Origin: an uncultured Oscillospiraceae bacterium
GTDB taxonomy: Bacteria > Bacillota > Clostridia > Oscillospirales > Acutalibacteraceae
Assembly: GCA_905192745.1 (NCBI GenBank)
Contig: CAJJLZ010000006.1
Coordinates: 1 to 64,000, forward strand
Direction: 5' to 3'
DNA: 64,000 nt
Part shown: positions 51,478-58,711 of the stretch, piece after piece
How the letters are laid out: the number at the start of each line of letters is the position of its first letter
Position numbering within the stretch: the first letter of the stretch is position 1
Program-made: the position numbers and the translations under genes
The notes under the pieces: generated by a model
The model's database searches: none
Seen by the model: the letters and a program-made list of their open reading frames with translations, nothing else
What the model was told of the DNA's origin: nothing

Positions 51478-53544
51478 ATGAGTATCCGACGATGGATTGT
51501 ATCGCCGCTGGACAAAGAGGCGGCGGCCCAATTGGCGGAGGACTGCGAAATCAATCCGTTTCTGGCGCTGCTTCTGGTGACGCGCGGGATTACCGATCCG
51601 GAAACGGCGTCGGAATTTCTGCTCGGCGGCGAAATCGCGGACGATCCCTTCGGGTTTGCCGATATGGATCTGGCGGTGGAACGGATACAGCGGGCGCTGG
51701 ATAACCATGAACAGATGGCTGTCTACGGCGATTACGACGCCGACGGCGTGACCTCGACGGTTCTGTTGTATACCTATCTCCGGGAAAAGGAAGCGGATGT
51801 AACCTATTATCTGCCCGACCGGGAAAAGGAAGGATACGGTTTACATAAGGAAAGCATTGACCTCCTGCATCAGCAGGGCGTAAAGCTGATTATCACGGTG
51901 GATAACGGAATCGCCGCCGTCGGGGAAATCGCTTACGCCGCGTCGCTTGGCGTCGATGTGGTGGTGACCGACCATCATCAGCCGCAGGAAACGCTCCCTG
52001 CGGCGGTCGCTGTGGTGGATCCGCACCGGGCCGACTGCGGCAGTGAATTCAAGGATTATGCCGGGGTGGGCGTCGCTTTTAAACTGGTCTGTGCGCTGGA
52101 GGGCGACGCGGAACCGGTCATGGCCCGTTTTGGGGATTTGGTAGCCATCGGCACGCTGGGGGACGTGATGCCTTTAACGGGGGAAAACCGGGCGCTGGTC
52201 CGCGCGGGGCTGCGGGTGCTGAACGAAGGAAACCGGCCGGGCCTGCGCGCCCTTGCGAGGGCGGCGGGAGCGGAGAACAAGGAACTGTCCTCGGCCAACG
52301 TGGTGTTTACATTGGTGCCCCGGCTGAACGCGGCGGGACGGATGGATTCTCCCGACCGGGCCGCCCGGCTGCTGATGACCGCGCAGGACGACGTGGCCGA
52401 AGCTCTGGCGGGGGAAATTCAGCAGTGCAACGTCCGGCGGCAGGAGACGGAAACGGGAATCCTGACGCAGGTGATCGAGCGTCTGCAGGCTGAACCGCGG
52501 CTTCTGGCCGACCGGGTGCTGGTAATCGATGGAGAAAACTGGCATCCCGGCGTGGTGGGGATTATTGCGGCCCGGATCGTGGAACGCTATGGAAAGCCCT
52601 GCATCCTGCTGGCGGTAAAGGACGGGCAGGCCAAAGGTTCCGGACGGAGCGTAAAGGGCTTTTCCCTGTTTGAAGCGATTGCCGCCTGCGAGGATACCCT
52701 TTCGCATTTCGGCGGGCATGAGCTGGCCGCCGGGGTAGGGCTTTCCGCTGACAATATTCCGGAATTCCGCCGTCGGATCAATGCCTTTGCCGCCGAGCGG
52801 TATCCCAATATGCCGGCGCCGGAACTGCGGCTGGATTTCAAGCTCCGCCCCTCGCAGGTGGATGTGGAAAAGCTGAACCTGCTGAAAGCACTGGAACCGG
52901 TGGGCGCGGGCAATTCCGCGCCGGTGTTCGGGCTGTTTCAGATGAGGCTGGATAATATTACGCCGCTTTCGGGCGGCAAGCACGTCCGCCTTTCGGTCTC
53001 CCGGGACGATACGCGGCTGTCTGTGCTGAAATTCGGGATGTCTTACGATGATTTTCCCTTTGAATGCGGACAGATTCTGAATCTTGCGGTGACGCTGGAA
53101 CGCAACGAGTTCCGGGGCGTGGTTACGCCGTCGGTTCTGGCGAAGGAAATCCGTTCCGCCGAGCTGGATCAGGAGGAACGGATTCTTGCCGACCGGCAGT
53201 TTGACCGTATCCTGAGGAAAGAAACGATCTCGCCAGAACAGGCGGCCGTCTGGACGCCGGAACGGACGGAATTGGAGCGGGTTTATCGGTATCTCCGCAC
53301 GGCAAAGGGGTGGAACGGCGCATTGGAGCAGTTGAGATATTTTCTGGGAAATCCGCTCATTTCCTATGTGCGGCTCCGGGTTGCGCTGGAGACGCTGCGG
53401 CAGGCCGGTCTGATTGGGTTGACCGATACCGGGGACAGCCTGAAGCTGTCTCTGCTTCCGGTGAGCGGCAAGGTGGATTTAAATGGAACGCCGATTTTGC
53501 AGTTTCTGCAAAATCCTCCGGATCATCGTACGGCGGGGAGGTGA
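51478..53544 (+). CDS. recJ: Single-stranded-DNA-specific exonuclease RecJ
   Basis: 5'-3' exonuclease of recombination and mismatch repair. 688 residues. DHH domain: YGDYDADGVTSTVLLYTYL near residue 80, VDNGIAAVGEIAYA, DHH in VVTDHHQPQETLP near 160, and the EGLRALARAAG-type block. DHHA1 follows with GSGRSVKGFSLFEAI and SHFGGHELAAGVGL near residue 415. The OB-fold and C-terminal regions follow. It is 19 bp upstream of rel and in the same transcript. Confidence 0.95.
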   Translation: MSIRRWIVSPLDKEAAAQLAEDCEINPFLALLLVTRGITDPETASEFLLGGEIADDPFGFADMDLAVERIQRALDNHEQMAVYGDYDADGVTSTVLLYTYLREKEADVTYYLPDREKEGYGLHKESIDLLHQQGVKLIITVDNGIAAVGEIAYAASLGVDVVVTDHHQPQETLPAAVAVVDPHRADCGSEFKDYAGVGVAFKLVCALEGDAEPVMARFGDLVAIGTLGDVMPLTGENRALVRAGLRVLNEGNRPGLRALARAAGAENKELSSANVVFTLVPRLNAAGRMDSPDRAARLLMTAQDDVAEALAGEIQQCNVRRQETETGILTQVIERLQAEPRLLADRVLVIDGENWHPGVVGIIAARIVERYGKPCILLAVKDGQAKGSGRSVKGFSLFEAIAACEDTLSHFGGHELAAGVGLSADNIPEFRRRINAFAAERYPNMPAPELRLDFKLRPSQVDVEKLNLLKALEPVGAGNSAPVFGLFQMRLDNITPLSGGKHVRLSVSRDDTRLSVLKFGMSYDDFPFECGQILNLAVTLERNEFRGVVTPSVLAKEIRSAELDQEERILADRQFDRILRKETISPEQAAVWTPERTELERVYRYLRTAKGWNGALEQLRYFLGNPLISYVRLRVALETLRQAGLIGLTDTGDSLKLSLLPVSGKVDLNGTPILQFLQNPPDHRTAGR

Positions 53545-53562
53545 GCGCGGGAAGCGCGGAAA

Positions 53563-55827
53563 ATGGACGAACGAAAAGACTGGGAAAACAGAGAAGAAAA
53601 TCCGGCGGTCCCCGTTTCACAGGAGCCGGTCGTACAATCGAAAATGGAAACGGGGCAGGCGATCGAAGAACTGCGGGAGGTGATCCGGAAAACCGGAAAG
53701 CCTTACGATATGGATGTGATTGACCGGGCGGTCGATACCGCCTGCCGGGCGCACGCGGGGCAGTTTCGTTCCTCCGGGGAGGAATACGTTATCCACCCGC
53801 TGATGGTGGCGAAAATTCTGGTGGAGCTCGGTATGGATACCGAGACGATCGTGGCCGCGCTTCTTCACGACGTGGTGGAGGATACGCCGCTCGAACTGGC
53901 GGATATTACCCGCGGGTTCGGGACGGAGGTTGCCGCTTTGGTGGACGGCGTGACCAAGCTGCGTAAGCTCCCCTTCTCCTCGAAGGAAGAGCAGCAGGCG
54001 GAAAATGTCCGGAAAATGCTGCTCGCCATGGCGCAGGATATCCGGGTCATCATCATCAAGCTGGCCGACCGCCTGCATAATATGCGGACCATCTGCTTCA
54101 AGCCGGAGCAGAAGCGGCGGGATACGGCCAAGGAAACCATGGATATCTATGCGCCGCTGGCGCACCGCCTTGGTATCCGGGCGGTGAAAGAGGAGCTGGA
54201 GGATCTTTCTCTCCGGACGCTGGATCCGATCGCTTATAAAGAGATCGAGGACGCCCTCGCGCTGCGGGAGGGGGAGCGCAACGCGTTTCTGGAAAGCATC
54301 AAGGAACGCCTGACGGAAAAGCTGAAAAGCATGCAGATCGAATGCTTTGTTTCCGGCCGGATCAAAAGCATTACCGGCATCTACCGCAAAATGTATATGC
54401 AGGGAAAATCCTTCGATGAAATCTACGATATTTACGCGGTGCGGGTGATCGTGGATACGGTCAACGACTGCTATAATGTGCTGGGAATCGTCCACGATAT
54501 GTTCCGTCCGCTTCCCAACCGGTTTAAGGACTATATTTCCACGCCAAAGGCGAATATGTACCAGTCCCTGCACACCACGGTTATCAGCAAGGAAAAGATC
54601 CCCTTCGAGGTGCAGATCCGTACCTGGGAAATGCACTACACCGCGGAATACGGCATCGCCGCCCACTGGAAGTATAAGCTCGGCATCCAGCGCAAGGATA
54701 AGCTGGAGGAACGGCTTGCCTGGGTGCGTCAGTTCATCGAAAATCAGAAGGATGTGGACGATGCAGAGGATATCGTTCGTTCCATCAAGACCGACCTGTC
54801 CTCCGACGACGTGTTCGTCTTTACCCCGAAGGGGGATGTGATTACCCTGCCCGTAGGGGCCACGGTGATCGATTTTGCCTATGCCATTCATTCCGCTGTC
54901 GGCAACCGGATGATCGGCGCCAAGGTGGACGGCCGGATGGTTCCGATCGATTATGTCGTCAAGACCGGCGAAATCGTGGAGGTGCTTACCACCTCCGCGC
55001 AGGGGCGCGGCCCCAGCCGCGACTGGCTGAACATCGTGAAAACCGGCGAGGCGCGCAACAAGATCCGCGCTTGGTTCAAGAAGGAATGCCGGGAGGAAAA
55101 CGTCGAAACCGGCCGGCAGGAACTGGAAAAGGAATTTTCCCGTCACTGGATCCGGCTGCCGGACGACGAGATGGCGCGTTTTATCGAAGAAGAGAGCGCC
55201 AAGCAGCACTGCGAATCGGTGGAGGATTTTTATGCCGCCGTCGGGTACGGCGGGATCATTCTCTCCCGCATCATGCCCCGGATCAAAGAGGATTATCTCA
55301 AGCTGGTAAAGACGGAGAACATCCAGCCCGAGACGGCGGTGAACGCGCCGAAGAAGCATCATAACAACGGCGGCGTCATCATTGAGGATATGGATAACTG
55401 TCTGGTGAAATTTTCCCGCTGCTGCAACCCGGTGCCGGGGGACGATATCATCGGCTTCATTACCCGCGGATACGGCGTGTCCATCCACAAGCGGGACTGT
55501 GTGAACGTTCCGAAGGATATCGCGGAGGCCGCCGAGCCGGAGCGCTGGGTTTCGGTCTATTGGGAGGACAGTGTCCGCAATGAATTCAAGGCGACCCTTT
55601 CCATTGAGGCGAGAAACCGGCATGCGCTGCTGGCCGACGTGACGACCCAGCTTGCCTCGATGCATGTGATGATCCACGCCATCAGCGCCCGGGAACCGAA
55701 GGATAATTCGGTGACCATGAACGTGACGGTGGGGGTTAACAGTCTGGAGCATCTTCAGTCGGTAATTGCCCGCCTGTCCCGTATCGAAGGGGTGGAACGG
55801 ATCACCCGCTCCGGCCATGGAGGCTGA
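53563..55827 (+). CDS. relA: Bifunctional (p)ppGpp synthetase/hydrolase Rel
   Basis: Makes and degrades the stringent-response alarmone. 754 residues. Hydrolase domain with HD motif LLHDVVEDTPLEL near residue 105 and intact LADRLHNMRTI. Synthetase domain with YDIYAVRVIVDTVNDCY near residue 290 and DYISTPKANMYQSLHTTV. TGS domain (VFVFTPKGDVITLPVGATVI) near 410, a zinc-finger-like region with SRCCNPVPGDDIIGF, and C-terminal ACT domain (IEARNRHALLADVTTQLA). Both active sites look intact, so this is the usual single Firmicutes Rel. Confidence 0.96.
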   Translation: MDERKDWENREENPAVPVSQEPVVQSKMETGQAIEELREVIRKTGKPYDMDVIDRAVDTACRAHAGQFRSSGEEYVIHPLMVAKILVELGMDTETIVAALLHDVVEDTPLELADITRGFGTEVAALVDGVTKLRKLPFSSKEEQQAENVRKMLLAMAQDIRVIIIKLADRLHNMRTICFKPEQKRRDTAKETMDIYAPLAHRLGIRAVKEELEDLSLRTLDPIAYKEIEDALALREGERNAFLESIKERLTEKLKSMQIECFVSGRIKSITGIYRKMYMQGKSFDEIYDIYAVRVIVDTVNDCYNVLGIVHDMFRPLPNRFKDYISTPKANMYQSLHTTVISKEKIPFEVQIRTWEMHYTAEYGIAAHWKYKLGIQRKDKLEERLAWVRQFIENQKDVDDAEDIVRSIKTDLSSDDVFVFTPKGDVITLPVGATVIDFAYAIHSAVGNRMIGAKVDGRMVPIDYVVKTGEIVEVLTTSAQGRGPSRDWLNIVKTGEARNKIRAWFKKECREENVETGRQELEKEFSRHWIRLPDDEMARFIEEESAKQHCESVEDFYAAVGYGGIILSRIMPRIKEDYLKLVKTENIQPETAVNAPKKHHNNGGVIIEDMDNCLVKFSRCCNPVPGDDIIGFITRGYGVSIHKRDCVNVPKDIAEAAEPERWVSVYWEDSVRNEFKATLSIEARNRHALLADVTTQLASMHVMIHAISAREPKDNSVTMNVTVGVNSLEHLQSVIARLSRIEGVERITRSGHGG

Positions 55828-55902
55828 GGGGCGGAGCAGGCTTTTCAACGGATGACCGAAAGGAAACCGCCGCTCCGGCGGCAGTGAAAGGATGACGTTC
55901 TC

Positions 55903-56367
55903 ATGCGCGCGGTTTTTCAGCGGGTGCTTTCCGCTTCGGTCGCGGTAGACGGGGAGACTGTCGGCCGGATCGGACAGGGGATTCTGCTTTTTCTCGGGGT
56001 GGAAACGGAGGACGGCCCGGTGCAGGCAAAAAAGCTGGCCGATAAGGTGGCGGGTCTCCGCGTGTTCTGCGATGAGCAGGAGAAGATGAACCGTTCGGTA
56101 AGGGATGTCGGGGGAGCGGTTCTGCTGATTCCCAATTTCACCCTTTATGGAAACTGCCGGCATGGCCGCCGTCCGGAGTTTCTGCGCGCCGCCCGGCCGG
56201 AGACCGCGGAACCGCTTTTCCGCTCCTTTGCGCAGCTTTTGCGGGAGGCCGGGGTAGGTCAGGTGGAAACCGGGGTTTTCGGCGCGGATATGCGGGTGAC
56301 GGCGGAAAACGACGGCCCGGTCACGCTGATGCTGGACACAGCGGATTGGGACAGCGGGGCAAAATAG
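55903..56367 (+). CDS. dtd: D-aminoacyl-tRNA deacylase with an atypical first motif
   Basis: Removes D-amino acids (and Gly) mischarged on tRNAs. 154 residues. Family features: VFQRVLSASVAVDGETVGRIG, KMNRSVRDVGG, RRPEFLRAARPE, GVFGADMRV and the Gly-cisPro motif NDGPVTLML near the end. The first active-site motif, usually SQFTLYAD, reads PNFTLYGN: Ser-Gln is Pro-Asn, while the Thr is kept. This recalls the PQATL motif of the related ATD branch. Activity is likely but specificity may be altered. It follows rel, a common Firmicutes order. Confidence 0.88.
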   Translation: MRAVFQRVLSASVAVDGETVGRIGQGILLFLGVETEDGPVQAKKLADKVAGLRVFCDEQEKMNRSVRDVGGAVLLIPNFTLYGNCRHGRRPEFLRAARPETAEPLFRSFAQLLREAGVGQVETGVFGADMRVTAENDGPVTLMLDTADWDSGAK

Positions 56368-56383
56368 AATTTGCCCCGCTGTC
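56350..56383 (+). other. Hairpin over the dtd stop codon
   Basis: 14-bp perfect stem GACAGCGGGGCAAA (56350-56363) / TTTGCCCCGCTGTC (56370-56383), with the TAG stop codon in the loop. No T-run follows; a second terminator-like hairpin follows 15 bases on. Confidence 0.55.
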
Positions 56384-56397
56384 TTGAAAAACTCCTT

Positions 56398-56424
56398 GCG
56401 GGCCGAAAGTGTGGCCCGCATTTC
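56398..56424 (+). terminator. Terminator-like hairpin after dtd
   Basis: Stem TGCGGGCC (56398-56405) / GGCCCGCA (56413-56420) followed by TTTC. It shares its stem with two other terminators in the window (34329, 40731). Confidence 0.5.
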
Positions 56425-56509
56425 ACAGCGGTCTGCCGCAAAACCGGATTTTTTTCCGTGGGAAGAATGAAGAGCAATGAAAAGAGAACCGAGAAAGGAA
56501 TAGCCGTTT

Positions 56510-57124
56510 ATGGAGATAGCCATTCTGCCGGTCGGCCCGCTGCAGGCCAACTGTTATATTTTGTCCGACAGCGAAAAAAACGCCGTGGTTGTCGATCCGG
56601 GCGGGGACGCGCCCCGTATTCTGGAAGAGATTCGGAAGCGGTCGCTTCGCGTTCAGTATATTTTTCTGACCCATGTGCATTTCGATCATTTTCTGGCGGC
56701 GGCGGAGGTGCGGGAGGCGGCCGGCGCGCCGCTACTGGTTCCGAAGGAGGACGCGGACGCGCTGGCCGACCCGCGGCGCAGTCTGGTCAATATGCTGCCG
56801 GCGGCAGGAACGATTCCGACGCCCGACCGTCTGTTGACGGAGGGGGAGCAAATCGGGGAGGGCGAGCTTTCTCTGACCGTGCTCGCCACTCCCGGCCATA
56901 CGCCGGGCAGCGTCTGCTACCGCGGCGACGGAATCCTTCTGACCGGAGATACGCTTTTTGCCGGCGGCGTGGGCCGGACCGATTTCCCCGGCGGGGATGA
57001 GACGGCGCTTCGGCGTTCCCTGCGCCGACTGAGCAATCTGGAAGGAGAATATACGGTTCTGCCCGGACATGGCCCGGAAACCTCGCTGGAAACCGAGCGC
57101 AGGACAAACCCGTATATGGGATAA
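56510..57124 (+). CDS. MBL-fold metallo-hydrolase (glyoxalase II-like)
   Basis: 204 residues, ATG 56510 after AAAGGAA. Metallo-beta-lactamase fold: ANCYILSDSEKNAVVVDPGG, zinc motif THVHFDHF near residue 57, LATPGHTPGSVC near 125, GDTLFAGGVGR and a final PGHGPET. It is the short glyoxalase II-like type, found beside hemZ or rel-dtd in many Clostridia; substrate unknown. The next gene starts 3 bp after its stop. Confidence 0.9.
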   Translation: MEIAILPVGPLQANCYILSDSEKNAVVVDPGGDAPRILEEIRKRSLRVQYIFLTHVHFDHFLAAAEVREAAGAPLLVPKEDADALADPRRSLVNMLPAAGTIPTPDRLLTEGEQIGEGELSLTVLATPGHTPGSVCYRGDGILLTGDTLFAGGVGRTDFPGGDETALRRSLRRLSNLEGEYTVLPGHGPETSLETERRTNPYMG

Positions 57125-57127
57125 TCG

Positions 57128-58612
57128 ATGAGACTGGATATTGTTGGACATACCTATCGTTATGAAATGGAGAATATCTGCCGCCTGTTCCTGCCGCAGG
57201 AGCCGGTCCGGGTGAATGAGGACGGCGACGGCAGCGGCGGCGTACATGCTCTGACCGTCCTGCAAAAGGACGAACGGGAGACCCGGCTTTCGGTCACGCT
57301 GTCTCTGGAGGATTGGCGGGAAAGCGCGGAGGAACAGGTGGAGAACGCCCTGCCGAATTACCATAAGGAATGCGAGCGGCGGATGGCCGTGCTGCTGTAT
57401 ACCCTTTTTGTCCGTCTGTTTGGTTTTTCGCTGCGCTGGGGCGCGGTTACCGGCGTCCGGCCGGTGAAGCTGTTCCGCCGGATGGCCGGGCAGATGGGAG
57501 AAGAGGAAGCGGCCCGCTGGTTCCAGAGAGAGCTTCTGGTCAGCGGGGATAAGGCGGCGCTCTGTCTCGACACCCTGCGGGAGGAAAATAAGATTCTGGC
57601 CCTTTCCCGGCCGGAATCCTTCAGCCTGTATCTGTCGGTGCCCTTCTGCCCGACCCGCTGCGATTACTGCTCCTTTGTTTCCCAAACGGTGGAGCGGGCG
57701 GCCCGTCTGATCCCGCAGTATGTCGATTGCCTGTGCGAGGAGATCGAACGCACCGGAGAGATCGCTTCCCGGCTCGGGCTGCGGCTGGAGACGGTTTATA
57801 TGGGAGGAGGGACGCCCACCACGCTCTCGGCGGAGCAGTTGACGCGGGTGCTGGAGACGGTGGAGCGCTCCTTCGACCTGTCCTGTCTGCGGGAATATAC
57901 GGTGGAGGCCGGGCGGCCGGATACTATCACGGAGGAGAAGCTCCGCGCTTTGAAAGCCGTTGGGGTGGGGAGAGTGAGCATCAATCCCCAGACCCTGCGG
58001 GATTCGGTCCTGCAAACCATCGGAAGGCGGCATACCGCCGCCCAGTTTACGGAGGCGTTTGCGCTGGCCCGCCAATGCGGGTTCACCAACATCAACGTGG
58101 ATCTGATCGCCGGCCTGCCCGGCGACGATTACGAAGGCTTCTGCGGCAGTCTGGACGGCGTGCTGGAACTGGCGCCGGAAAGCGTGACCGTTCATACCCT
58201 TGCCATGAAGCGAGCGTCCAATCTGGTCATCCACCGCCGTGCGGAGTACGACGGCGGCAGGGAATCCGTGCGGATGGTGGACTACAGCGGCGAGCGGTTG
58301 CGGGCGGAGGGGTATCATCCCTATTATCTCTACCGCCAGAGCCGCGCGGTCGGCAATATGGAAAACGTCGGCTGGTCCCGGCCGGGAAACGAGGGGCTGT
58401 ATAACGTCTATATCATGGACGAGACCCACACTATCCTCGCCTGTGGAGCGGGGGCGGTGACCAAGCTCAAACAGCCGGGCGGGGAGTATATTGAACGGAT
58501 CTTTAATTTCAAGTTTCCCTATGAATACAACGGACGTTTTGAAGAGATGTTGGAACGGAAAAACGGAATTGAGGCGTTCTACAGGCAATATCCTTGGGGC
58601 ATAGGGAGATAG
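57128..58612 (+). CDS. hemZ: Coproporphyrinogen dehydrogenase HemZ-like radical-SAM protein
   Basis: 494 residues. The first ~150 residues are the HemZ-specific N-terminal domain (AVLLYTLFVRLFGF, WGAVTGVRPVKLFRRMAG). The radical-SAM core has C-x3-C-x2-C in PFCPTRCDYCSFVSQT near residue 175, then YMGGGTPTTLSAEQL and GLPGDDYEGFCGSLDG; the HemN-type C-terminus includes YHPYYLYRQSRAVGNMEN. It is usually named oxygen-independent coproporphyrinogen oxidase, but no other haem gene is nearby, and many HemN-like proteins have other roles. Confidence 0.92.
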   Translation: MRLDIVGHTYRYEMENICRLFLPQEPVRVNEDGDGSGGVHALTVLQKDERETRLSVTLSLEDWRESAEEQVENALPNYHKECERRMAVLLYTLFVRLFGFSLRWGAVTGVRPVKLFRRMAGQMGEEEAARWFQRELLVSGDKAALCLDTLREENKILALSRPESFSLYLSVPFCPTRCDYCSFVSQTVERAARLIPQYVDCLCEEIERTGEIASRLGLRLETVYMGGGTPTTLSAEQLTRVLETVERSFDLSCLREYTVEAGRPDTITEEKLRALKAVGVGRVSINPQTLRDSVLQTIGRRHTAAQFTEAFALARQCGFTNINVDLIAGLPGDDYEGFCGSLDGVLELAPESVTVHTLAMKRASNLVIHRRAEYDGGRESVRMVDYSGERLRAEGYHPYYLYRQSRAVGNMENVGWSRPGNEGLYNVYIMDETHTILACGAGAVTKLKQPGGEYIERIFNFKFPYEYNGRFEEMLERKNGIEAFYRQYPWGIGR

Positions 58613-58626
58613 TATATCTTTCATGA

Positions 58627-58688
58627 ATAAAGCAAAACGACAGCCGGAGTTTCTGTAAACAGAAACTCCGGCTGTCGTTTTGCTTTAT
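58627..58688. terminator. Terminator between hemZ and the P-type ATPase
   Basis: 30-bp perfect inverted repeat (58627-58656 and 58659-58688) with a 2-base spacer. The core is CGACAGCCGGAGTTTCTGT with flanking A and T runs. It works in either direction between convergent genes. Confidence 0.85.
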
Positions 58689-58711
58689 CGAAGAAGTTTA
58701 TTCGCTGTTTG

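Noticed and set aside
53617..56550. 977-codon minus-strand frame opposite rel and dtd
   Set aside because: Antisense shadow of rel-dtd with biased composition and no ribosome-binding site.
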